A stretch of DNA of 64,000 nt from DASYXZ01 sp035308965 (GTDB lineage Bacteria > Acidobacteriota > Terriglobia > UBA7540), in the NCBI GenBank assembly GCA_035308965.1, contig DATGFN010000052.1, positions 124,001 to 188,000 on the forward strand, read 5' to 3'. The notes under the pieces are model-generated. The model saw only the letters and a program-made list of their open reading frames with translations, was not told where the DNA came from and ran no database searches. Below are positions 7,540 to 16,255 of this stretch, in pieces. Numbering within the stretch: the stretch's first letter is position 1; each line of letters starts with the position of its first letter. Made by a program: the position numbers and the translations under genes.

Positions 7540-9248
7540 CGCGGCTCCCGCGGCATGGGGATTTTAATTCCGGCTCCGCGGGCAAATTCCTGCGCTCTCT
7601 CATATCCGGCGTCGGCATGGCGCGCCACGCCGATGCCCGGATCGTTGGTGAGCACGCGATTAATGCGGAGGGCCATTTCCGGAGTCCCATCCGCCACCGT
7701 TACTTGTCCGGCGTGCAGCGAATACCCAATGCCGACGCCGCCGCCGTTATGAAATGAAACCCAGTTCGCGCCCGATGCCGTGTTCAGCAGGGCATTCAGC
7801 ACCGGCCAATCCGCGATGGCGTCGCTGCCGTCCTTCATGGCTTCGGTCTCGCGGAAAGGCGAGGCCACTGAACCGCAATCCAGGTGATCGCGTCCCATAA
7901 CGATGGGCGCCTGGATTTCGCCTTTGGCCACCAGATCGTTCAAGCGCTCGCCGAAGAGGGCGCGCTCGCCGTAACCGAGCCAGCAAATGCGCGCCGGCAG
8001 CCCCTGAAACTTCACATGCTTCCGCGCCAGGTGAATCCAGCGGCTTAGAATTTCGTCCTCGGGAAAGAGCGAGAGCACCAGATCGTCGGTGCGATAAATA
8101 TCCGATGCTTCGCCGGAAAGCGCTGCCCAGCGAAACGGCCCGCGGCCTTCGCAGAAGAGCGGGCGGATATACGCCGGCACGAAGCCGGGAAAATTATACG
8201 CATCCTTCACCCCGCCGTGCTCGTAAGCCATGGTACGGATGTTGTTTCCGTAATCGAAAGTGGCCGAGCCCAGTTTTTGCAGGTCAAGCATGCCGTTCAC
8301 GTGCCGCGCCATGGATTCGTACGACCGGCGCAAGTAATCCTCGGGATCACGACGGCGCAAATCCGACGCAGCGTCCAGGGTCATGCCGCGTGGGACGTAG
8401 CCGTTCAGTGGGTCGTGGGCACTGGTCTGGTCGGTGAGCAGGTCAGGGACCACCCCGCGCCGAGCGAGTTCCGGAATGACATCGGCGCAGTTGCCCACCA
8501 GTCCGACGGAGAGCGGCTGCTTTTGCCGAATCGCATTCTTGATGATGCGCAACGCCTCGTCCAAATCGTTTACGCAAACATCGCAATAGCCGCTGCGAAT
8601 GCGTTTCTTGATGCGCTCTGCGTCCACCTCAATGCCCAGGAAGGCACCGCCATTCAAGGTGGCGGCCAGCGGTTGGGCGCCGCCCATCCCGCCCAGGCCG
8701 CCTGAGACTACCAACTTGCCCGAGAGGTCGGCGCCAAAATGCTTGCGCGCGGCGGCGGCGAAAGTTTCAAACGTGCCTTGCAAGATGCCCTGCGAGCCGA
8801 TGTAAATCCAGCTTCCGGCGGTCATCTGGCCATACATGGTCAGGCCCATCCGATCCAGCTCGCGAAATTTTTCCCAATTGGACCAGTGTCCCACCAGGTT
8901 GGCGTTAGCAATCAGGACGCGAGGGGAGTTTTCATGGGTGCGGAAAACCCCCACCGGTTTGCCGGACTGCACCAGCAGCGTCTCATCATTTTCAAGCTGC
9001 TTCAGCGCCTGGACGATGGCGGCGTAGCAATCCCAATTTCGCGCGGCGCGCCCTGTGCCGCCATAGACAATCAATTCCTCGGGTCGTTCCGCCACCTCTT
9101 CGTCAAGATTATTCATCAGCATGCGCAGCGCTGCTTCCTGGTGCCAACCTTTGCAGCTGAGCGTTGTGCCTCGGGGAGCGCGAATGGGCCGGTATTGGTG
9201 CGGAACGCGAATTCCATTTTCGCGCGTGGTGGTCTCGATGGATGACAT
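7536..9248 (-). CDS. hutU: Urocanate hydratase
   Basis: 570 residues, close to the usual family length. The enzyme adds water to urocanate using tightly bound NAD+ as an electrophile, giving imidazolonepropionate for HutI. Visible are the opening QYRPIRAPRGTTLSCKGW, the NAD-binding GGLGGMGGAQPLA, the active-site stretch MGRDHLDCGSVASPF, and the C-terminal NGGGVGIGYSLHAGQ. The ATG at 9248 follows a GAGGAACC stretch and needs no adjustment. Histidine ammonia-lyase, the preceding step, is not in this window. Confidence 0.96.
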   Translation of the reverse strand: MSSIETTTRENGIRVPHQYRPIRAPRGTTLSCKGWHQEAALRMLMNNLDEEVAERPEELIVYGGTGRAARNWDCYAAIVQALKQLENDETLLVQSGKPVGVFRTHENSPRVLIANANLVGHWSNWEKFRELDRMGLTMYGQMTAGSWIYIGSQGILQGTFETFAAAARKHFGADLSGKLVVSGGLGGMGGAQPLAATLNGGAFLGIEVDAERIKKRIRSGYCDVCVNDLDEALRIIKNAIRQKQPLSVGLVGNCADVIPELARRGVVPDLLTDQTSAHDPLNGYVPRGMTLDAASDLRRRDPEDYLRRSYESMARHVNGMLDLQKLGSATFDYGNNIRTMAYEHGGVKDAYNFPGFVPAYIRPLFCEGRGPFRWAALSGEASDIYRTDDLVLSLFPEDEILSRWIHLARKHVKFQGLPARICWLGYGERALFGERLNDLVAKGEIQAPIVMGRDHLDCGSVASPFRETEAMKDGSDAIADWPVLNALLNTASGANWVSFHNGGGVGIGYSLHAGQVTVADGTPEMALRINRVLTNDPGIGVARHADAGYERAQEFARGAGIKIPMPREPR

Positions 9249-9303
9249 GGCCGGTTCCTCAATGGAATTTTAGCCTACTAGGTCCGAAATCGAAAGCGGT
9301 TCC

Positions 9304-9388
9304 CTGGGAGCGCCGGCGTCTCGCCCGCAGATCAGGAAAGAGTGGGCGAGCCCCAGTGCACAACGGGGGACCCCGGCCCACGCTCCCG
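9304..9388. repeat. MITE-like repeat, CTGGGAGCG family, copy 1
   Basis: It starts CTGGGAGCGCCGGCGTCTCG and ends with CACGCTCCCGG, an inverted pair around a central GGGCGAG. It lies in the 274-nt gap between divergent hutU and the TPR gene. Related copies are at 28895 and 60557. Confidence 0.6.
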
Positions 9389-9522
9389 GCCATGCCACCC
9401 AGACACTTCCCACTGATTGCTTTTGTTGACTGAATCGTGAGCGAATGATAATTTAGCCACGCGCGTCTGAAATTAAAATTAGTCTTCCATTTTGATAACC
9501 TGAGCCGCGGGACGTCACATCG

Positions 9523-10332
9523 ATGCGTTGGCGAATACTGCCGCAAGCTCCACAGGCCGCTTTTCAATCGCTGCGAGGCCAGCGACTCCGGCTCGGCCTG
9601 GGCCTGGTCGTGTGCCTTGCCGGGAGCAGCGTAGCGGCGCGTCCTCTTCCTCTTTCTGAACGCGTGGCCGCCGCCGACGATTATTACCTGGGCAGAGAGA
9701 AACCTGAAAATGTAGCCAAAGGCCTTGAACTGCTTCGCGCCGATGTAGCCGAGAACCTTGCGGATTATGAAGCTTGGTGGAGGATTTCCAAATTCCTTTA
9801 CTATCAGGCCGGCCGTGCCAGCGAGCCTGACAAGATAAAGCTCCTGGAGGGGGGCATTGATGCGGCTAAGAGAGCGATCGCCTTGGATCCCAACCGAGCC
9901 GAAGGACATTACTGGCTGGGGGCCAATTACGATCTGATGTCCGAAGCGCGCGGCTATTGGAGAGGATTGTTATTCTTGGACGACATCCGCGAACAAATGG
10001 AAACTGCCAACGGGTTCAATCCGGATTATGAACAAGACGGCGCCATGGTGACCATAGCCCGGCTCGATTTCCGGGCTCCATTTTTCAAAGGAGGCGACAA
10101 ACGCCTCTCCATTCAGTTGCTGAAAGAGTGTCTGCAACATTTTCCTGAGAATTCAAGGGCCATGCTTTATCTCTCGGACAGTTATCTGGCCATGGGCCTT
10201 CGCAAAGAGGCGCACGAAGAACTCGATTCGATTTTGAATCTTTGTCCGGACCCGCAGGTCGCTCCGGAGCTCGCAGAGAATCAGGAGGAAGCGCGGGCTC
10301 GACTGGCCAAGTATTTCAGCGCCAAGCCGTAA
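9523..10332 (+). CDS. Exported tetratricopeptide-repeat protein
   Basis: 269 residues. The N-terminus has a positively charged stretch and a hydrophobic segment (LRLGLGLVVCLAGSSVAA) consistent with a signal peptide ending near residue 39. The rest is alpha-helical with TPR-like units, such as GIDAAKRAIALDPNRAEGHYWLGANYDL and the later AMLYLSDSYLAMGLRKEAHEEL. TPR proteins scaffold protein-protein contacts; layout and length recall TRAP-T/TatT-like periplasmic TPR proteins, but no partner gene is adjacent. No Shine-Dalgarno is obvious before ATG 9523. Confidence 0.75.
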   Translation: MRWRILPQAPQAAFQSLRGQRLRLGLGLVVCLAGSSVAARPLPLSERVAAADDYYLGREKPENVAKGLELLRADVAENLADYEAWWRISKFLYYQAGRASEPDKIKLLEGGIDAAKRAIALDPNRAEGHYWLGANYDLMSEARGYWRGLLFLDDIREQMETANGFNPDYEQDGAMVTIARLDFRAPFFKGGDKRLSIQLLKECLQHFPENSRAMLYLSDSYLAMGLRKEAHEELDSILNLCPDPQVAPELAENQEEARARLAKYFSAKP

Positions 10333-10405
10333 GTGAGCGGGGGCTTGGGTTCGTAAAATGCTTGTCGCCGGCGTCACTTGGAATCCGATTCACCACCGGA
10401 CATCG

Positions 10406-10499
10406 GTCATTCCCGCGCAGGCGGGAATCCAGTGTTGCCACGGCGCTCGCATCCCCAACGATTTAACAAAATGGATTCGCGCCTTCGCGGGGATGACAG
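10406..10499. repeat. Paired-hairpin repeat (GTCATTCCCGC family), copy 1
   Basis: It starts GTCATTCCCGCGCAGGCGGG and ends with CGCGGGGATGACAG, so each end is a hairpin and the ends pair with each other. Upstream at 10370, GGCGTCACTTGGAATCCGAT resembles the outer terminal repeat of the better copies at 30856 and 32100. Confidence 0.6.
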
Positions 10500-10598
10500 T
10501 TGTTACCTGCGCCCCGGAGTCCTCCAAACCCGGCGCGCAAATATGCTAATATCATCGGTGGCAGGTCGGAATTCCCCGGCGCGTTTTATTTCCACTTC

Positions 10599-12440
10599 AT
10601 GGCCAATCAAGAATTTCGCACGCTTAACGAACTCTTCCTGAAAGCGAATGCAAACTATTCCAAGCCCGATGCATTCCTGTTCAAAGAGGCGGGTAAATAT
10701 CGCGGCCTCTCATCTCGCAAAACCCTTGAGAACGTAGCCAGTCTTGCCCTGGCCCTTGATCGCCGTGGCATTGCTCCCGGCAACCGCGTGGCGTTGCTTT
10801 CCGAGAATCGCTACGAATGGGCGTTAACGGACTACGCCGTTCTGGGACTGGGCGCGGCGCTGGTCCCCATTTATCCCACGCTGCTTGAAAACGACATTGA
10901 ACACATCCTGCGCGACTCGGAATCACTGAGTGTGATCTGTTCGGATAACGCCCAACTCAAGAAAATCCTGAACATACGCCAACGTCTTCCCGGGCTTCGC
11001 TTTATTTTTGTGATGAACACCCCGACAGGCCCCCAGGAAGGCGTCGAAGTCTGGCAGCAGGTGATTGACTCGTGCGCGGATTCCGGTTCAATTGATTTTT
11101 TTCGCGCCCACGCGGCCGAAGTCCAACCCGAAACCATAGCAAGTATATTGTACACTTCCGGAACCATGGGCCAGGCCAAGGGCGTGATTCTGACCCACGC
11201 CAATCTGGTCTCAAACATCCTGGCATCGCTTGGTCTTTTTCCTTTTGAACCGGACGAAGTAGCCATGTCCTTCTTGCCCCTCTCCCACATTTTTGAACGA
11301 ATGCTCGACTACCATTATTACTGGGCGGGCGTTTCCATCGCCTACCCGGAAAACATGGAGGCTTTGCCGAAGAATTTGCTCGAAGTCCGTCCCACGGTAA
11401 TGGCTGTGGTGCCGCGAGTGCTCGAGAAAGTTCACGCTCGGGTGATCGAGGTTGTCCGTCAGTCCTCACCGGCGCGGCAAAAGCTTTTCCATTGGGCGCT
11501 CGAAGTGGGGAAAGAGTATTTTCCCTGTATCCTCGAACACCGCACGCCCTCTGCACTATTACGCGGGCAGCACGCTCTGGCTGATTTCCTGGTGGGCTCC
11601 AAAGTTCGCGCCCAGATGGGCGGGCGGATTAAAGAATTGATCTCAGGCGCTGCCCCTCTTTCCCGCGATCTGGCGGAATTCTTTTTTGCCGTGGGCTTGC
11701 CGGTTTATGAGGGTTACGGCTTGACGGAAACCTCTCCGGTGATTTCGGTGAATTGCCCCGACAGCGTAAGGCTCGGCACGGTAGGGCGTGTGATTCCGGG
11801 CGTAGAAGTGAAACTGGATTCGGGCGCGGCCGAAATGGACGGGACCGGCGGCGGAGAAATTCTGGTGCGCGGTCCGAACGTCACGCCCGGCTACTACCAT
11901 CTGGAAGAAGAAAACCGCCAGGCATTCCAGGACGGATGGTTCCGGACCGGGGACCTGGGAAGGCTGGATGCGGATGGCTTTCTCGCCATCACGGGGCGAA
12001 AGAAAAACCTTTTCAAGACTTCGGGAGGTAAATACGTTTCGCCGGAAAAGCTGGAGAACCTGTTCCAGGGCCACCCCTATGTTGCGCAGGTTTTGATTTT
12101 GGGTGATGGCCGGCGTTTCGTCAGCGCGCTGATTGCGCCCAATTTTGTCCGGCTTGAAATCCTGGCTCGCAGCAGGAACGTCGCCTTCAAGGACCGAACC
12201 GATCTGGTCCAAAACCTCGAAATCCTCGCCTTTATGCAGGAACAGGTGGACCAACTGACGGCGGTTCTTCCACCGCACGAGAAGATCCGCCAGATCGCCC
12301 TGCTCCCGCGCGAATTCAGCGTGGAGGAAGGCGAGCTTTCAGCCACGCAAAAAATCAAACGTCGCGTTGCTGAGGAACACTTCCAAGCCTTAATCGAAGA
12401 AATCTATCTTCGGCAGGCTCCTCAAGCCCAAACCGCTTAG
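10599..12440 (+). CDS. Long-chain acyl-CoA ligase (AMP-forming, FAA1/FadD15-like)
   Basis: 613 residues from ATG 10599; the frame is open from 10500 but the extra codons look non-coding. The enzyme activates fatty acids to acyl-adenylates and then acyl-CoA, feeding beta-oxidation or lipid synthesis. Motifs: P-loop-like ILYTSGTMGQAKGVILTH, the YGLTETSPVISVN adenylate motif, the hinge GWFRTGDLG, and GRKKNLFKTSGGKYVSPE with the catalytic lysine region. The P-loop reads SGTMGQAKG where most members have SGTTGxPKG, a mild deviation. It appears monocistronic. Confidence 0.9.
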   Translation: MANQEFRTLNELFLKANANYSKPDAFLFKEAGKYRGLSSRKTLENVASLALALDRRGIAPGNRVALLSENRYEWALTDYAVLGLGAALVPIYPTLLENDIEHILRDSESLSVICSDNAQLKKILNIRQRLPGLRFIFVMNTPTGPQEGVEVWQQVIDSCADSGSIDFFRAHAAEVQPETIASILYTSGTMGQAKGVILTHANLVSNILASLGLFPFEPDEVAMSFLPLSHIFERMLDYHYYWAGVSIAYPENMEALPKNLLEVRPTVMAVVPRVLEKVHARVIEVVRQSSPARQKLFHWALEVGKEYFPCILEHRTPSALLRGQHALADFLVGSKVRAQMGGRIKELISGAAPLSRDLAEFFFAVGLPVYEGYGLTETSPVISVNCPDSVRLGTVGRVIPGVEVKLDSGAAEMDGTGGGEILVRGPNVTPGYYHLEEENRQAFQDGWFRTGDLGRLDADGFLAITGRKKNLFKTSGGKYVSPEKLENLFQGHPYVAQVLILGDGRRFVSALIAPNFVRLEILARSRNVAFKDRTDLVQNLEILAFMQEQVDQLTAVLPPHEKIRQIALLPREFSVEEGELSATQKIKRRVAEEHFQALIEEIYLRQAPQAQTA

Positions 12441-12482
12441 TTCCTCATTTTTGAATCGCGATGAATTAAATGTCATGCATCA

Positions 12483-12533
12483 CTCTCCCCCTTACCCCCG
12501 GCCCCTCTCCCCCAAGGGGGCGAGGGGAGAGGG
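12483..12533. repeat. GC-rich imperfect palindrome downstream of the acyl-CoA ligase
   Basis: CCCCTCTCCCCC is followed after two bases by GGGGGCGAGGGG, an almost perfect hairpin with outer CTCTCCCC/GGGGAGAGGG extensions. There is no T-tract. It may slow transcription or be a dispersed repeat; only one copy is in the window. Confidence 0.45.
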
Positions 12534-12664
12534 TGTACCGTGGAGGCGGGACAGGCGAGGGGGTTCCGCAAAACGGGACCGCGTTCCTGCAACGTACTAT
12601 TTAGCCTGCGGCCTGGAATACATTTCATCTCTCATCCTAAAAACTTTGTAAAATAACTCCGACC

Positions 12665-14368
12665 ATGCAAATCGCGCCGCTCGCCTTGCTGCGCCGATGC
12701 TTTGGCCCGGGCTCGCGCTCGGGTGATGGCTATTTGTGGCCGCGCTGGCTATTCATGCGCGCGCTCGGTCTGATATTTTTTTCCGCGTTTTACTCTTTCA
12801 TCTTTCAAATTCGCGGGCTCATCGGGCCCGACGGAATCCTTCCCGCCGGCGCCTATCTCGACTCCGTATGGCAATACATGGGCGTGAAGGGTTACTGGTA
12901 CGCGCCCACGGTTCTGTGGCTGGGCAGCGGCTCGCGCGCTCTCATGCTGCTGAGTTGGCTTGGCCTCGGGGCGTCCATTCTGCTGGTGCTCAATCTTTGG
13001 CCGCGCGGCATGACGGCCGTTTGCATGGCTTGCTATCTTTCCTTCATCGCCGCCGCCCAGGATTTTTCCAGCTACCAATCGGACGGCATGTTGCTGGCGG
13101 CCGCGTTTGTCTGTCTTTTTTTCGCGCCCCCCGGGTTGCGGCCCCGCCTGGGTGGCGATCATCCGCCCTCCTGGGCCAGTCATTTCCTGCTGCAATGGCT
13201 CTGGTTCCAGATTTATTTTGAATCGGGATTCGTGAAGATGGCCAGCCACGACAAGGACTGGCACAACCTGACCGCCCTCGATCACTACTATGAAAACGGG
13301 CCGCTGCCCAACTGGATCGGCTGGTATGTTCAGCAATTGCCGCACTGGTTTCACGCCGGCGCGGCGCTCTACACCCTGGTGACGGAACTCGGATTGGTAT
13401 GGATGCTCTTCCTGCCCCGCCGTTACCGAATCATCTGCTTCTTCATTGTCGCGCCTTTTCAAATCAGCATAATTCTTACCGCCAATCTGGCATTTCTGAA
13501 TTATCTGGTTTTGTGTCTCGGAATTTTTCTCCTGGACGATCGCTTCTTGCTTGCCCTTTACCATCGCGCGTGCACGCTTTTGCCCTCCCGTAAAATTCAG
13601 CCGAAGGTTGATGCATCGATGCCCGTGGCAAACGCCGCCTCCTTAATGGAAAAGCCGTCAGCCCCGGTTGGCATTGCCACTGAAGTTGCGGCGCGCCGGG
13701 GAAATGCTTCGCATTTAATTTCAGGGGTGAAAAAGTTTCTCCAATGGGCGTCCTTGTTATGCTCGTGCGTCATGCTGCCCTGGACGTTCTATGCGACCGC
13801 CGCGCTTCTCCTCCTGATGCTTTTTCCGAATTTGCCCCTCCCGCGAAGCCCCATCGCGGCCCTCGAGCCCTTTCGTATTGCCAATTCCTACGGACTCTTT
13901 GCCGTGATGACTCCGGCGCGCTTCGAAATCGAATTCCAGGGCACCCGGGATGGCACGACCTGGACTCCTTATCCCTTCCGTTACAAGCCCCAGGACCCTT
14001 CCCAGCCACCGAAGATCCACGCGCCTTACCAGCCGCGCTTCGATTGGAACCTCTGGTTTGCGTCGCTGGGAGGTTGGCGCGAAAACAACTGGGTTGTGCG
14101 CACGGAAATGTTGTTGCTCAAGAACGATGCGAGCGTGCTCGAACTTTTTGCCGGAAATCCGTTCGCTGCCAATCCGCCTGTGCAAGTGCGGGCCGTGATT
14201 TGGCAGTATTGGTTCACTGACATCGCCACCAAGCGTAAGACGGGGCTTTGGTGGCGGCGCGAATTTCAAGGGCTGTATGCGCCCACGCTCGAGCGCGAGC
14301 CCGATGGAACCATCAATGCTGTGGATGCCCCCGGTTCGGTGGAGGAATTGAAAATCCCCCCGCAATGA
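12665..14368 (+). CDS. Lipase maturation factor family membrane protein
   Basis: 567 residues with many hydrophobic helices in the N-terminal two thirds (for example ALGLIFFSAFYSFIFQI, LLLMLFPNLPL). Family signatures include SGFVKMASHDKDWHNLTALDHYYENGPLPNWIGWY and the C-terminal soluble part with EFQGTRDGTTWTPYPFRYKP and PYQPRFDWNLWFASLG. Homologues of vertebrate LMF1, which helps fold secreted lipases in the ER, are common in several bacterial phyla with unknown clients. The protein should sit in the inner membrane. About 75 poorly conserved residues (roughly 300-375) link the two halves. Confidence 0.88.
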   Translation: MQIAPLALLRRCFGPGSRSGDGYLWPRWLFMRALGLIFFSAFYSFIFQIRGLIGPDGILPAGAYLDSVWQYMGVKGYWYAPTVLWLGSGSRALMLLSWLGLGASILLVLNLWPRGMTAVCMACYLSFIAAAQDFSSYQSDGMLLAAAFVCLFFAPPGLRPRLGGDHPPSWASHFLLQWLWFQIYFESGFVKMASHDKDWHNLTALDHYYENGPLPNWIGWYVQQLPHWFHAGAALYTLVTELGLVWMLFLPRRYRIICFFIVAPFQISIILTANLAFLNYLVLCLGIFLLDDRFLLALYHRACTLLPSRKIQPKVDASMPVANAASLMEKPSAPVGIATEVAARRGNASHLISGVKKFLQWASLLCSCVMLPWTFYATAALLLLMLFPNLPLPRSPIAALEPFRIANSYGLFAVMTPARFEIEFQGTRDGTTWTPYPFRYKPQDPSQPPKIHAPYQPRFDWNLWFASLGGWRENNWVVRTEMLLLKNDASVLELFAGNPFAANPPVQVRAVIWQYWFTDIATKRKTGLWWRREFQGLYAPTLEREPDGTINAVDAPGSVEELKIPPQ

Positions 14369-14441
14369 TTTGCGCGCGTATTGAGGAATGGTAATGTTCC
14401 TCCCGTATAGGCCAGGTCCTCTCGGTCGCCGAAGGGGCGAT

Positions 14442-14547
14442 GGTGTCATTTGCGATATGCCGACGCTCCGATAGGCTGTCATTCCCGCTTTTGCGGGAAT
14501 GACCCGCAGCGGCGGGCCTCGAATAAAGTCCATTTCCAAACGACACC
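14442..14547. repeat. MITE-like element with GGTGTCATT termini, short single-hairpin form
   Basis: The left end GGTGTCATTTGCG and right end (reverse complement GGTGTCGTTTGG) are inverted. Inside, 14478-14503 is a perfect hairpin of GTCATTCCCGC, four T and GCGGGAATGAC. It occupies part of the 338-nt gap before thiG; the rest shows nothing I recognise, in particular no TPP-riboswitch core. Confidence 0.6.
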
Positions 14548-14706
14548 ACTACCGACGAACGCTCTCGATTGAATTCCCCCTGAATGGATATTAGAATGAG
14601 TAAGAAAATAAGTGCGTGACACCAAATGCGAATGAACCGTGGGAAGTGATTTCGCCTCCTCGCGATCTTGCCCTTCGGCAGCCGGAGCATCTTTGGAGAG
14701 AAAAAA

Positions 14707-15486
14707 ATGAACAACGACGTTTTGCGCATCGCCGATAAGGAATTTCATTCCCGATTGATTGTGGGCACGGGAAAGTACCGGAGTTTTCAGGAAATGGCAC
14801 GCGCTCATGAAGCATCAGGCGCGGAAATCGTAACTGTCGCCGTGCGCCGCGTGAACCTGACCGACCGGAGCAAGGAATCATTGCTCGACTACATCGATCG
14901 CGCGAAATATTTTATCCTTCCCAACACCGCCGGGTGTTATAGCGCCGATGACGCCGTGCGCGCAGCCCGCCTGGGAAGAGAAGTCGGGCTGTCGCACTGG
15001 GTGAAACTGGAAGTGATTGGAGACGAGAAAACGTTGTTCCCAGATAATTTCGAGCTGGTGAAAGCCACCGAACAACTTGCGCGCGAAGGCTTCGTGGTGC
15101 TGCCCTATACCAATGACGATTTGATTTCCGCGCGCAGGCTCATCGACGCCGGCGCCGCCGCGGTGATGCCTCTCGGAGCGCCCATCGGTTCCGGACTCGG
15201 CATCCAAAACGTCGCCAACATGCGCATCCTGAGAGAAATGATTACCACGGTGCCCTTGATCCTCGATGCGGGCGTGGGGACCGCGTCTGACGCCGCGATT
15301 GCAATGGAATTGGGCGCCGATGCCGTGTTGATGAATACCGGCATTGCCGGCGCTCAGGATTCTGTCCTGATGGCCGAGGCAATGAAGCACGGTGTCCTGG
15401 CCGGCCGCCAGGCGTTCCTCGCCGGCCGCATGCCTAGGAAGCTCTATGCCACGGCCTCCAGCCCGGTAGAGGGAGTCGTGAAGTAA
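14707..15486 (+). CDS. thiG: Thiazole synthase
   Basis: 259 residues starting MNNDVLRIADKEFHSRLIVG, preceded by GGAGAG seven bases upstream. ThiG builds the thiazole phosphate moiety of thiamin from deoxyxylulose phosphate, dehydroglycine and the ThiS thiocarboxylate. Seen here are GTGKYRSF, the Schiff-base lysine strand HWVKLEVIGDEKTLFPDN, the phosphate-binding VMPLGAPIGSGLGIQN and the end motif DAGVGTASDAAIAMELGADAVL. ThiS, ThiF and ThiH are not in the window, so the gene is separated from its usual partners. Confidence 0.95.
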   Translation: MNNDVLRIADKEFHSRLIVGTGKYRSFQEMARAHEASGAEIVTVAVRRVNLTDRSKESLLDYIDRAKYFILPNTAGCYSADDAVRAARLGREVGLSHWVKLEVIGDEKTLFPDNFELVKATEQLAREGFVVLPYTNDDLISARRLIDAGAAAVMPLGAPIGSGLGIQNVANMRILREMITTVPLILDAGVGTASDAAIAMELGADAVLMNTGIAGAQDSVLMAEAMKHGVLAGRQAFLAGRMPRKLYATASSPVEGVVK

Positions 15487-15524
15487 GGCAGAAGGCAGAA
15501 GGCAGAAGGCAGAAGGCAGAAGGC
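15487..15524. repeat. GGCAGAA heptamer array directly after the thiG stop
   Basis: Five perfect GGCAGAA units begin on the base after the TAA of thiG and end with GGCA. The same unit forms an array in the same position after the DinB gene (35852-35890). Confidence 0.85.
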
Positions 15525-15577
15525 ATTCACACTCCCCGTTTTATTAACACCTAACACCCGTCGGCGCAACCGCGAGC

Positions 15578-16045
15578 TTACTGCTTGCAGTTGTTTTCCG
15601 CCGCCCGAATTTCCTCAACGTCTGCCAGGTCGCGGGCGCGACCCGAGGCAAGCTTGGAAGCAACCAGGTCCGCACGAGAGATGAAGAACGCTTTAACCCC
15701 GCTTTGTGGCTCAATGATAGCCTCCACCCGATTTTCCCATGCGGTGTCAAAGGCAACTCCTGGAATCGCGGGATGAATATCAACCGCCATGGGTTCCTGT
15801 CCAAACCGAATAAAGCTGCTGCTGTCGGCAAGGTCGTCGATTTCGACACTCTCGACGGGAGCGCCGAAATCAGCCAGCGCCGCATAAACTGATTTGGCGT
15901 TGGTCAGGTCTGCCTTTATGAAAATGTCAATATCCTTGGTGGCCCGGGGTTGCGCATGCAGCGAGACAGCGTAGCCGCCAATAATTAGGTATTTAACGCC
16001 ATGGGCGTTGAAGGCGGACAAGAGGTCCTTGAAGTCTTGGTGCAT
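15578..16045 (-). CDS. Nucleotidyltransferase-fold protein of a toxin-antitoxin-like pair
   Basis: 155 residues. The sequence YLIIGGYAVSLHAQPRATKDIDIFI carries the minimal nucleotidyltransferase signature: a GG pair at 23-24 and D38-x-D40 for metal binding. A third carboxylate is probably in MAVDIHP. The family resembles the MNT/AbiEii-type nucleotidyltransferases that modify RNA or partner proteins. The gene overlaps the 3' end of the small upstream ORF by 53 nt, typical of a coupled pair. I cannot say which product is toxin or antitoxin. Confidence 0.75.
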   Translation of the reverse strand: MHQDFKDLLSAFNAHGVKYLIIGGYAVSLHAQPRATKDIDIFIKADLTNAKSVYAALADFGAPVESVEIDDLADSSSFIRFGQEPMAVDIHPAIPGVAFDTAWENRVEAIIEPQSGVKAFFISRADLVASKLASGRARDLADVEEIRAAENNCKQ

Positions 16046-16193
16046 TCGCAGCCATGCCTTTCAATTTGTAAGCAGCCAGCGTCAATTCAGCAACAGCAGC
16101 CATCCGCTCATGGACAGGGCGACTCTGCCAGTAGCGGTATTCGTCGGCCTTCATTTCCTCAATGCTGGTGTACTTACGGATGGTCTTATCCAT
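15993..16193 (-). CDS. Small protein, first gene of the nucleotidyltransferase pair
   Basis: 66 residues with acidic-basic helical character (IEEMKADEYRYWQSRPVHER, then MAAVAELTLAAYKLKG) and a short C-terminal tail LVRLQRPWR. Small proteins with the string KADEYRYWQSRPVHERM are, to my knowledge, found upstream of nucleotidyltransferase-like genes in many bacteria. Together with the overlap this supports a real gene. The role is probably antitoxin or accessory factor. No Shine-Dalgarno precedes the ATG, but a -10-like box lies six bases upstream, consistent with a leaderless transcript. Confidence 0.7.
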   Translation of the reverse strand: MDKTIRKYTSIEEMKADEYRYWQSRPVHERMAAVAELTLAAYKLKGMAANAPRLQGPLVRLQRPWR

Positions 16194-16199
16194 GCGGTA

Positions 16200-16208
16200 A
16201 TTTTATCA
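16200..16208 (-). promoter_or_regulatory. Extended -10 element placed for a leaderless start
   Basis: On the minus strand this reads TGATAAAAT, a TGn extension plus TAAAAT, ending six bases before the ATG at 16193. Transcription would begin at or next to the A of the start codon. No matching -35 box is visible. Confidence 0.4.
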
Positions 16209-16255
16209 CAAGGAGCAATGATGGCGCCGCGTCGAACCCCGAACTCCGTTCTTCA

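Noticed and set aside
14369..14706. TPP riboswitch upstream of thiG
   Set aside because: The conserved CTGAGA and ACCTGA-type core strings are absent; the region is occupied by a MITE-like element.
15487..15524. Possible small CRISPR or integration site in the GGCAGAA array
   Set aside because: The units are 7 nt with no spacers, no cas gene is nearby, and the same unit recurs after another gene.
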